DNA from: Paracoccaceae bacterium | GTDB lineage: Bacteria; Pseudomonadota; Alphaproteobacteria; Rhodobacterales; Rhodobacteraceae | Assembly: GCA_021647745.1 (NCBI GenBank) | Contig: JAKIUB010000007.1 | Location: 1 to 64,000, forward strand | DNA length: 64,000 nt | Reading direction: 5' to 3' | Part shown: positions 34,369 to 41,886 of the stretch, one piece after another | Numbering within the stretch: the first letter of the stretch is position 1 | Layout of the letters: every line of letters begins with the position of its first letter | Notes under the pieces: generated by a model | Seen by the model: the letters and a program-made list of their open reading frames with translations, nothing else | The model's database searches: none | Told to the model about the DNA's origin: nothing | Position numbers and translations under genes: made by a program

Positions 34369-35328
34369 TCAACCTTGAGCGGCGGGGGGGCTTTCCTGAA
34401 TTTCCTGCTCGCTCAAGAGCAGTTTGGCATTGTCGATCTGCTCTTTTAGCGCCCCGATTCGAGTAACTTTGGCGGCGCGCATTTCCTGATACTCGCCCAG
34501 TCGCGCCTGCATCAGGCTTTTGCGAACCGCGCCTTTTTTGCTTTCAACTGACAGGTTTTCCAATGCCCGCGCCGGTATTTCCAGCATGTCCCCGGGTTTG
34601 ATCTGTAGTATCTTTCCGATCGGCATCTGTTTTCTGTAGAGCACCACATCAAGGATAACCGGCGCGTTTTCCAGTACGCGAGTGAGGGTGTCATTAAATG
34701 TGCTATCGTCAGTATTCTGGGGCAGATGTTGACTGTCAAAATCCGTATTTGCTGTCGGAATCAGACATGAAATATGCCCTTTTCGCAGCGATTGACCAAA
34801 GCTCAGCTCTAGCGTCAGGGCGGTATAGGGCACTTCGGAAAATTGGTGTGGCGAAGGATCTTTCAGGCGGTCGGCTGTGTGGTAGGTTTCCGTCGGGCGG
34901 CCTTCGCGCAGGGTTTGAAGCAAGTTATTGAATTCGGCCATTATACCATCCAGAAAAGGGCGGCACAGGGCGATGTCCACCGCGGTGGGGGGGCGGCGTG
35001 GCGCTGCCGGTTCTCGACCAATTTCACCGGTGAGTAACTCGTTTATAATCGTGATAATTTCTGGGTCCAGCCCGATCATGCCGATTTGCGCCTCAACATG
35101 GCACTCTATAGTCAAGACAAGAGCATTTTCGGGCAGGGTTTTGATGAATTCGGCAGGGGTAGTCAAACGGGCTTTACGGCTTTGGGCCTCCATCTGGGCT
35201 TCCAGATGGGTCAGGCCGGCGACCGAGGCTGATTTGGCCATTATTCCGGCAAGTCCATCTGCCGCAATATCCGGTTCGGGCAGAGTGCTACGGGGCTTGA
35301 GCATACGGGAAAGCAGGGCTTGAGCCAT
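34369..35328 (-). CDS. FliM/FliN-family flagellar motor switch protein
   Basis: A 319-residue protein with the FliM-type layout: an N-terminal region, a CheC-like middle domain (about 55-205, with the repeated ECHVEAQIGMIGLDPEIITII) and a C-terminal SpoA domain (about 225-265, ILDVVLYRKQMPIGKILQI and GDMLEIP). An extra coiled, charged tail (KVTRIGALKEQIDNAKLLL) follows. FliM links phosphorylated CheY to rotor direction. It starts directly after the fliG stop, and the GAG codons that end fliG act as its ribosome binding site. No other flagellar genes lie in the window. Confidence 0.75.
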   Translation of the reverse strand: MAQALLSRMLKPRSTLPEPDIAADGLAGIMAKSASVAGLTHLEAQMEAQSRKARLTTPAEFIKTLPENALVLTIECHVEAQIGMIGLDPEIITIINELLTGEIGREPAAPRRPPTAVDIALCRPFLDGIMAEFNNLLQTLREGRPTETYHTADRLKDPSPHQFSEVPYTALTLELSFGQSLRKGHISCLIPTANTDFDSQHLPQNTDDSTFNDTLTRVLENAPVILDVVLYRKQMPIGKILQIKPGDMLEIPARALENLSVESKKGAVRKSLMQARLGEYQEMRAAKVTRIGALKEQIDNAKLLLSEQEIQESPPAAQG

Positions 35329-36369
35329 CTATTCCTCCTCCTCGGGTATAATCAGGGTGATCTCGCCGGATTTCTCCAGTGTCTTGATGGCAATGATTAC
35401 TTCGGTCATGGCTTTGTCGGCATCTTTTGTTTTTACCGGCCCGCGGTCGGTAATGCTTTCTTCTATCTGCTCCGCGAGGCGGGATGAAATATTCGACATG
35501 ATAAAGCTTTTCACCTCGGGGGCGCTCTCTCCCGCACCGGAAATGGCTTTTACAAGGGTTTCGTCATCCACACCGCGAAGGATTTTGGAAACGTCCCGCC
35601 CTGTAATCCGTGTTGGAATATCCTCGAAGGTAAACATCAGGCGGCGAATTTCGGTAGCGGCGAGCGGATCATCAGCCGCGAATTTCTCAAGCATGTTGTC
35701 ACGAAAATCGCTCTGGGAGACATTCAATATTGCTCCAATAGTTTCGGCAGCGCTGTCGACCTCACCACCATTGCTGTCTAATTGCAGGCTTTTCGCCAGC
35801 GAAATACCGATGCGGTTAACCGTTTCGGGTCTGGTATCCGTGATCATGGTGATCGCGGCAAGAATGGTTTTGGCGCTATCCTGATCCACCTGCCCGACGA
35901 TCTCGGCAGAGAGCGCCGGAGCGAGGCGAGATAAAATCACCGCCGCCACACGCGGGCTTTCCTCGGAAATACGCGCGGCAAGCAGGCCGGCATCCAGACC
36001 AGATAGATAGCGCCAGGCGTTTTCTTCTTCGGAGCCGCTCTGGCGGTCCTTGACCTGGCTGAAGGTATCCGGGTTTATCTGGCCTTCCATTGCCTTGAGC
36101 GAGCCATCCACATCCCGCTCGAAAACCAGCCCCATCCTTTCCATTTCGAGGATAAATTCGGCGGTGACCCCGTCCACGACATCCTTGCCTACTACCCCGA
36201 GACCGGTCATGGCGTTGGTGATCTTCCAGATGGCATCGGCATCCAGATCAAGGTCGTCCAGCGAGACACCGCCCCCGACCAGAAGTTTGACAATGATCGC
36301 AGCCTTTTGCCGCTGGCTGAGGCGGCTGACGGCGGTTTGCTGCGGGCTGGTGGTGGCAATCTGGTTCAT
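35329..36369 (-). CDS. fliG: FliG-family flagellar motor switch protein
   Basis: A 346-residue rotor protein linking the MS ring to FliM and contacting the stator. The N-terminal domain has LSQRQKAAIIVKLL near 16. The middle domain has ESPRVAAVILSRLAPALSAEI near 145, the region corresponding to EHPQ. The C-terminal torque domain reads DVSKILRGVDDETLVKAISGA near 250 and KSFIMSNISSRLAEQIEESI near 278, ending in EEEE. The start MNQIATTS (ATG 36367-36369) is preferred; a longer frame adds 33 basic residues. It precedes fliM with no gap and diverges from the ymdB-like gene. An inverted repeat TTATCT-N9-AGATAA (36392-36412) lies just upstream. Confidence 0.82.
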   Translation of the reverse strand: MNQIATTSPQQTAVSRLSQRQKAAIIVKLLVGGGVSLDDLDLDADAIWKITNAMTGLGVVGKDVVDGVTAEFILEMERMGLVFERDVDGSLKAMEGQINPDTFSQVKDRQSGSEEENAWRYLSGLDAGLLAARISEESPRVAAVILSRLAPALSAEIVGQVDQDSAKTILAAITMITDTRPETVNRIGISLAKSLQLDSNGGEVDSAAETIGAILNVSQSDFRDNMLEKFAADDPLAATEIRRLMFTFEDIPTRITGRDVSKILRGVDDETLVKAISGAGESAPEVKSFIMSNISSRLAEQIEESITDRGPVKTKDADKAMTEVIIAIKTLEKSGEITLIIPEEEE

Positions 36370-36485
36370 AACTCGACTATTTTTCGTAAACTTATCTCTA
36401 CATCGCAGATAAATCTGAACGCGGGGTAAAGATATTTGCGCCACAGGCTTGTGAAGCCGGTTTTTCACCGCTAATCCCTTGGCAT

Positions 36486-37304
36486 ATGAAAATACTGTTT
36501 TTAGGTGATGTTATGGGCAGGGCGGGGCGCAAGGCGATTGCGGCACACCTGCCGAAGCTGCGCGCGGCGTGGAATCTCGATTTTGTTGTGGTTAACGGCG
36601 AAAATGCAACCGGCGGCATGGGGCTTTCCGGCAGTCATGCACAGGGGTTTTTCGAGGCCGGCGCCGATGTGGTAACATTGGGCGACCATGCCTTTGACCA
36701 GCGCGATATGCTGGTGGCGATCGAGAAAGAACCGCGTATTTTGCGCCCGCTCAATTTTGCCAGAGTGGCACCTGGGGTGGGGGCGCGGCTTTTCGAGACG
36801 CGCGGCGGCAAAAAGGTATTTGTGGCGCAAGCGCTTGGGCAGGTCTTTATGAAGCGCCCTTTTGATGATCCGTTTTCTGCCCTTGATACCGCACTAAAGG
36901 CCGCCCCGCTCGGGCAGGTGGCTGATGCGGTGATCGTTGATTTTCATGCCGAGGTGACCTCGGAGAAGATGGCAATGGGGCATTGGCTCGATGGGCGGGC
37001 CTCGCTGGTGGTTGGCACCCATACCCATGTGCCGACCGCAGATGCGCGGATATCGGCAAAAGGCACCGCCTGCCTGAGTGATGCCGGTATGTGCGGCGAT
37101 TATAACTCGGTGATCGGGATGGAGCCACTAGAGCCGCTGCGTCGGTTTTTGACCGGCATGAGCAAGGGCCGCTTTACCCCCGCCACAGGCGAAGCCACCC
37201 TTTGCGGAGTCTATATAGAGACCGGGGGCAGGGGCTTGGCCACACGGATAGAGCCGGTGCGTATTGGCGGATTGCTGGCTCAACAAGGGCCATCAGCCCT
37301 TTAA
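36486..37304 (+). CDS. YmdB-family calcineurin-like phosphodiesterase
   Basis: A 272-residue metallophosphoesterase of the TIGR00282/YmdB group, which in some bacteria hydrolyses cyclic nucleotides. Metal ligands are seen in FLGDVMGRAGR near 5, VVNGENATGG near 35, TLGDHAFDQ near 61, VDFHAEVTSEK near 152 and VVGTHTHVPTADA near 175. The start ATG 36486 is close to the fliG start on the other strand (116 bases). It often follows the 5-formyl-THF cyclo-ligase gene in this group; that gene is not present here. Convergent with mnmA. Confidence 0.85.
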   Translation: MKILFLGDVMGRAGRKAIAAHLPKLRAAWNLDFVVVNGENATGGMGLSGSHAQGFFEAGADVVTLGDHAFDQRDMLVAIEKEPRILRPLNFARVAPGVGARLFETRGGKKVFVAQALGQVFMKRPFDDPFSALDTALKAAPLGQVADAVIVDFHAEVTSEKMAMGHWLDGRASLVVGTHTHVPTADARISAKGTACLSDAGMCGDYNSVIGMEPLEPLRRFLTGMSKGRFTPATGEATLCGVYIETGGRGLATRIEPVRIGGLLAQQGPSAL

Positions 37305-37334
37305 AATATATGACTGTTGCTTGCGCTCTGATCT

Positions 37335-38480
37335 TTAAGGGGTTTTGCGATGGGTGATCCAGCCGCCGCCCAATACCCGGCTACCTTCCAGCGCATAAAA
37401 CACACAGGCCTGACCGGGAGAAACCCCGGCTTCGGCCTCCAGCAATTCAACCCGCGCCCTGTCAGGCCCGTCAGCGTATAGCCTTGCCGCAATGGGCGGG
37501 CGGGTCGAGCGAACCTTGGCCAGTATATCCTGCCCGTCTTGCGCGGTGCTTTCAAGCGGGGTATCTCCCAGCCAGTTGATCTCTTTCAAAAAAAGCTGTG
37601 ACGTCTTGAGTGCCTCGGGCGGGCCGACAATAACCTGCCGATTGTCCGCATCAAGCCGAATCACATAAAGCGGGGTGCCGCCACCAATGCCCAAGCCGCG
37701 GCGCTGGCCGATCGTGTAGCGCAAAACCCCCTTGTGCTGACCCAGAATATTGCCTTCGAGATCAACAATATCGCCGGGTTCTGCCGCGCCGGGCCGCAGT
37801 TTTTCGATCACATCGGCATAAGAACCATTGGGAACAAAGCAGATATCCTGACTGTCGGGCTTATCCGCGATATCCAGCCCGAACTCGATCGCAAGGGCGC
37901 GGGTTTCGGCTTTTGATGCCAGATGGCCAAGAGGAAAACGCAAATAGTCAAGCTGTGCAGGGGTGGTTGAAAACAAAAAGTAGCTCTGGTCGCGGTCAAA
38001 ATCCGCAGCGCGGTGCAGCTCGGGGCCATGTGGGCCAACCTTGCGCTGGATATAATGACCGGTTGCCATGCAGTCAGCCCCGAGATCACGGGCGGTTCCC
38101 ATCAGGTCCCTGAACTTCACTCTTTCGTTACAACGAATGCAGGGCACCGGCGTGGAGCCGGCCAGATAGGCATCGGCAAACTCGTTGATCACGGTCTCCT
38201 GAAAGATGTTTTCATAATCCAGTACATAATGCGGAAAGCCCATTGCCTCGGCGACACGGCGGGCATCATGAATATCCTGCCCTGCACAGCAAGCGCCCTT
38301 TTTGGCCAACGCCGCACCGTGATCATAAAGCTGGAGCGTAACCCCGACGACATCATAGCCCTCACGCGCCAGCAAGGCGGCCACAACAGAGCTGTCCACC
38401 CCGCCAGACATCGCCACGACTACGCGCGTCTCGCTCGGAGGCTTGGCAAACCCAAGGCTGTTTATCGCGGTATCAGGCAT
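37335..38480 (-). CDS. mnmA: tRNA-specific 2-thiouridylase MnmA
   Basis: Thiolates U34 of tRNA-Lys, -Glu and -Gln. The 381-residue protein has the PP-loop VAMSGGVDSSV near 23, the catalytic cysteines in PCIRCNERVKF near 113 and DSQDICFVPNG near 212, and the C-terminal beta barrel. The start MPDTAINS (ATG 38478-38480) is chosen because GGAG lies 7 bases upstream; another in-frame ATG 12 bases earlier has no such site. It diverges from sciP across a 121-base spacer that contains a striking inverted repeat. Confidence 0.93.
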   Translation of the reverse strand: MPDTAINSLGFAKPPSETRVVVAMSGGVDSSVVAALLAREGYDVVGVTLQLYDHGAALAKKGACCAGQDIHDARRVAEAMGFPHYVLDYENIFQETVINEFADAYLAGSTPVPCIRCNERVKFRDLMGTARDLGADCMATGHYIQRKVGPHGPELHRAADFDRDQSYFLFSTTPAQLDYLRFPLGHLASKAETRALAIEFGLDIADKPDSQDICFVPNGSYADVIEKLRPGAAEPGDIVDLEGNILGQHKGVLRYTIGQRRGLGIGGGTPLYVIRLDADNRQVIVGPPEALKTSQLFLKEINWLGDTPLESTAQDGQDILAKVRSTRPPIAARLYADGPDRARVELLEAEAGVSPGQACVFYALEGSRVLGGGWITHRKTP

Positions 38481-38495
38481 GTGATGCTCCATTTT

Positions 38496-38525
38496 AGTGT
38501 TTAATATAAGAGAATTGTAAACACT
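38496..38525. promoter_or_regulatory. 8-bp inverted repeat between mnmA and sciP
   Basis: AGTGTTTA (38496-38503) and TAAACACT (38518-38525) are exact inverted repeats separated by 14 bases. They lie 16-45 bases upstream of the mnmA start and about 76 bases upstream of sciP. The layout fits a dimeric repressor operator over the mnmA promoter. I do not recognise the regulator. Confidence 0.5.
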
Positions 38526-38601
38526 TCCAAGAGCCGGTTTCATACTTCGTTAAGGCCTCGGGCGCAAGCTGACAGCGTGGGAATAAACCAAGTGAGGGAA
38601 C

Positions 38602-38880
38602 ATGTATATCAGACGACAAAAGGGGCCCGTTTATGTGGCGCTCCCCGACGGCACGATACTGTCAAGATCGGATCTTCCATCAGTCAAGACCATGCGCTGG
38701 GTCGCGCGTCGAAAGGCCACAGTAGTAACGGCGGTTGCTGCAGGTATGCTCAGGCGCGAGGAAGCGCTGGAAATGTATGATATTTCAGGAGAGGAATTTG
38801 ACTCTTGGGTCAAGGCCATGACCAGCCACGGGCACGGCGGCCTGAAGGTTACAAAGCTGCAAAACTATCGACAGCCATAG
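38602..38880 (+). CDS. sciP: SciP (DUF1153), inhibitor of CtrA
   Basis: A 92-residue helix-turn-helix protein matching SciP: start MYIRRQKGPVYVALPDGT, then LPSVKTMRWVARRKATVV with the conserved RWxxRRKA box and a C-terminal helix LSxEEF-like ISGEEFDSWVKAM. In Caulobacter SciP represses CtrA-activated genes in early G1 by contacting CtrA or DNA. Here it is next to ctrA (98 bases upstream, same direction), an arrangement seen in Rhodobacterales. GAGGGAAC precedes ATG 38602. Confidence 0.92.
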   Translation: MYIRRQKGPVYVALPDGTILSRSDLPSVKTMRWVARRKATVVTAVAAGMLRREEALEMYDISGEEFDSWVKAMTSHGHGGLKVTKLQNYRQP

Positions 38881-38896
38881 CGAATGCTTATAAAGT

Positions 38897-38943
38897 TTAA
38901 GCAGTCGTAACAATTGGTTAACTATTTTGGGTAATTGTTAACC
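38897..38943 (+). promoter_or_regulatory. Candidate CtrA/autoregulatory sites in the ctrA leader
   Basis: TTAA-N7-TAAC at 38897-38911 is close to the CtrA consensus TTAA-N7-TTAA. Downstream GGTTAAC (38916-38922) and GTTAACC (38937-38943) form an inverted repeat with a 14-base spacer, each containing a TTAAC half-site. No GANTC methylation site is present between sciP and ctrA. Confidence 0.5.
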
Positions 38944-38978
38944 AAGTTGCGTAGGGATGGTGATAAAAAGGAATAACC

Positions 38979-39686
38979 ATGCGAGTTCTGCTTGTTGAAG
39001 ATGATCCGATGACCTCGAAAAGCATTGAAATGATGCTGGCGAGTGCCAATCTGAATGTTTATGCCACCGATCTAGGGGAAGAGGGTATCGACCTTGCCAA
39101 GCTCTATGATTATGACCTCATTTTGCTGGATATCAATCTACCCGATATGAACGGCCACGAGGTATTGCGGCAGTTGCGGCTGGCCAAAATCGATACGCCG
39201 ATCCTTATCCTGTCGGGAATGGATGATACCGAAAACAAGATCAAGGGATTCGGCTTTGGCGCGGACGACTATATGACCAAACCCTTTCATCGGGAGGAGC
39301 TGGTCGCAAGAATTCATGCGATTGTGCGCCGATCAAAAGGCCATGCCCAATCTCTGATCACCACCGGAAATGTGGTTGTTAATCTGGATGCCAAGACCGT
39401 CGAGGCAAACGGGCAGCCTGTGCATTTGACCGGTAAGGAATACCAGATGCTCGAGCTGTTAAGCCTGCGAAAAGGCACAACCCTGACCAAAGAGATGTTT
39501 CTCAATCACCTTTACGGAGGGATGGATGAGCCGGAGCTGAAAATCATCGACGTGTTTATCTGCAAATTGCGCAAAAAGCTGTCAGGCGCGCTGGATGGCG
39601 ACAACTATATAGATACAGTCTGGGGCCGTGGCTATGTCCTGCGAGATCCGGTGCCCGTGGATACCCCGCAATCTATCGCTGTTTAG
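38979..39686 (+). CDS. ctrA: Cell-cycle response regulator CtrA
   Basis: OmpR-type master regulator of cell cycle, flagella and, in Rhodobacterales, gene transfer agent and motility genes. The 235-residue protein has a receiver with D51 (LILLDINLPDMNGHEVL), acid pocket VEDDP, and K101 in TKPF, and a winged-helix DNA-binding domain (about 125-225) with HLTGKEYQMLELLSLRKGTTLTKEMFLNHLYGG and the wing DTVWGRGYVLRDP. The wording is unmistakable. AAAAGGAAT precedes ATG 38979. Its kinase CckA is encoded at 22937 and its inhibitor SciP directly upstream. ChpT is not in the window. Confidence 0.97.
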   Translation: MRVLLVEDDPMTSKSIEMMLASANLNVYATDLGEEGIDLAKLYDYDLILLDINLPDMNGHEVLRQLRLAKIDTPILILSGMDDTENKIKGFGFGADDYMTKPFHREELVARIHAIVRRSKGHAQSLITTGNVVVNLDAKTVEANGQPVHLTGKEYQMLELLSLRKGTTLTKEMFLNHLYGGMDEPELKIIDVFICKLRKKLSGALDGDNYIDTVWGRGYVLRDPVPVDTPQSIAV

Positions 39687-39763
39687 CTCTGAGCTCAGCC
39701 ATTTCTCAGCTTGCTGATTTGCAAAAAAAACCCTAATCCTTTTTATAAAGAAGGGGTGGGGCT

Positions 39764-41878
39764 TTGACGGATATTCCAGTTGGTAATTTAAGCGAAAGCA
39801 CGGCGCGCGCCGAATTGGCGCGCCTTGCAAAGCTTTTGGCGCGGGCGGAAAATGCTTATCACACAAAAGATGCGCCCATCATGGATGATGCGAAATATGA
39901 TTCGCTCATGGCCAGAAATAGCGAGATAGAAGCACAGTTTCCGCATCTGCAGCGCAAAGACAGCCCGTCGCTCACCATCGGTGCGCCCGTAGCTTCCGGT
40001 TTTTCCAAGGTGCGCCATGCCGTGCCTATGTTATCACTCGGCAATGCTTTCTCCGATGAGGATGTGCGCGAGTTTGATATGCGGGTGCGGAAGTTTTTGA
40101 AGATTGACGGCGTGATAGAATATACAGCCGAACCAAAGATTGACGGCCTATCCCTTAGCTTGCTTTATAAAAACGGGGTTTTGGCTGTGGCAGCCACGCG
40201 CGGTGATGGTGAAACCGGCGAGGATGTCACGGCAAACGCCCGTTTTGTCGAGGGGATCCCGCATGAAATTTCTGGCGCGCCGGATGTGCTTGAGGTGCGC
40301 GGCGAAGTTTATATGCGCCACGAAGATTTTGGCGCGCTAAACCACCGGCAAATGCAGGCTGGCGAAAAGCCTTTTTCCAACCCGAGAAACGCAGCAGCCG
40401 GATCTTTGCGCCAGCTTGATGCCAGCATCACCAAAGCAAGGCCTCTTGCCTTTTTTGCCTATGCGTGGGGTGCGCTCTCTGCTCCCTTGGCCAAAACCCA
40501 GTTTGCGGCGATTGAGCAACTGGAGCGTTTTGGCTTTGCAACCAACGGCTTGACCAAGCTTTGCACTTCGCCCGAAACGCTGATTTCCCATTACCGAAAG
40601 ATAGAGACCCGCCGCGCCAATCTTGGCTATGATATCGACGGGGTGGTTTATAAGGTCAATGATCTGGCTTTACAGGCAAGGCTGGGTATGCGCGCCACCA
40701 CGCCCCGCTGGGCTATTGCACACAAATTTCCGGCCGAAACCGCATGGACCCGCCTTGAAAGTATCGACATTCAGGTTGGCCGCACGGGGGCGCTTTCGCC
40801 AGTTGCCCGTTTGCTGCCGGTCACTGTGGGCGGAGTGGTGGTTTCCAATGCGACTTTGCACAATGAGGACTATATCAAGGGGCTGGATTCAAACGGAAAT
40901 CCGATACGGAAGGGGAGGGATATCCGTGAGGGAGACTGGGTCGAGGTTTACCGCGCCGGAGATGTCATTCCCAAGATCAGGGATGTTGACCTCAGCCGGC
41001 GCCCGAAAGAAAGCACGGCCTATATTTTTCCCACGCGATGCCCGGTATGCGGCGCCGAGGCCAGCCGCACCGAGGGCGAGGCTACGGCACGCTGCAATGG
41101 TGGCTTTAACTGTGATGCGCAACGCATTGAAAAATTAAAACATTTTGTTAGCCGTGGCGCGTTCGATATTGAAGGGCTGGGCCGCAAACAGATCGAGGCA
41201 TTTGTAATGGCTGGCTGGGTGCGGGAGCCGGCGGATATTTTTACCCTGAAGCGGCGCTATGGGCAGGGCGAAAATGCACTGGCTAAACGGGAGGGCTGGG
41301 CGGATAAATCGGCCCAAAACCTCTTTAATGCTATTGATATCCGGCGGCACATCCCCCTCAACCGGCTGCTTTTTGCTCTCGGCATCCGCCATGTAGGCGA
41401 GCGCGCGGCTATGACCCTGGCCAAGGCCTATCAAAGCTGGCAGGGTTTTCTTGCCACGATGGATGCAGCGCAGGGGCATGAGGGCAAGGCATGGGACGAG
41501 CTGAACAATATCGACGGTATTGGCGCGGTGATGGCCGCCTCGGTTGTCGATTATTTCCACGAGGAGACCACGCGTAATCTGGTCGAGGGTTTGGTGGCTG
41601 AACTGACCGTTGAGGATGTTGTTTTGCAGCAGGATGATGCCTCGCCCCTGTCGGGAAAAACCATTGTTTTCACTGGCACCCTTAGCCAGATCAGCCGTGC
41701 GGAAGCAAAGGCGCGGGCAGAAATGATGGGAGCAAAAGTATCCGGATCGGTCTCCGCAAAAACCGATATACTGGTGGCGGGCGAAAAGGCCGGCTCCAAG
41801 CTAAAAAAGGCCATAAGCCTCGGGGTCAAGGTGGTGAGCGAAGAAGAATGGCTTGCTCTTGCCGACCAAACGCGTTGA
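39764..41878 (+). CDS. ligA: NAD-dependent DNA ligase LigA
   Basis: Seals nicks in replication and repair using NAD. The 704-residue protein has the Ia and adenylation domains with the nucleophile K125 (AEPKIDGLSLSLLYKNG), EVRGEVYM and YDIDGVVYKVN, an OB fold, a four-Cys zinc finger (CPVCGAEASR...CNGGFNCDAQ), HhH motifs and a C-terminal BRCT domain (SGKTIVFTGTLSQISRAEAK). The start is TTG 39764, supported by the GGGGTGGGG stretch just upstream. recG follows 8 bases downstream. Confidence 0.95.
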   Translation: MTDIPVGNLSESTARAELARLAKLLARAENAYHTKDAPIMDDAKYDSLMARNSEIEAQFPHLQRKDSPSLTIGAPVASGFSKVRHAVPMLSLGNAFSDEDVREFDMRVRKFLKIDGVIEYTAEPKIDGLSLSLLYKNGVLAVAATRGDGETGEDVTANARFVEGIPHEISGAPDVLEVRGEVYMRHEDFGALNHRQMQAGEKPFSNPRNAAAGSLRQLDASITKARPLAFFAYAWGALSAPLAKTQFAAIEQLERFGFATNGLTKLCTSPETLISHYRKIETRRANLGYDIDGVVYKVNDLALQARLGMRATTPRWAIAHKFPAETAWTRLESIDIQVGRTGALSPVARLLPVTVGGVVVSNATLHNEDYIKGLDSNGNPIRKGRDIREGDWVEVYRAGDVIPKIRDVDLSRRPKESTAYIFPTRCPVCGAEASRTEGEATARCNGGFNCDAQRIEKLKHFVSRGAFDIEGLGRKQIEAFVMAGWVREPADIFTLKRRYGQGENALAKREGWADKSAQNLFNAIDIRRHIPLNRLLFALGIRHVGERAAMTLAKAYQSWQGFLATMDAAQGHEGKAWDELNNIDGIGAVMAASVVDYFHEETTRNLVEGLVAELTVEDVVLQQDDASPLSGKTIVFTGTLSQISRAEAKARAEMMGAKVSGSVSAKTDILVAGEKAGSKLKKAISLGVKVVSEEEWLALADQTR

Positions 41879-41886
41879 AATAGCCC

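Noticed and set aside
38881..38978. CcrM methylation site (GANTC) in the ctrA leader
   Set aside because: No GANTC occurs in this stretch.
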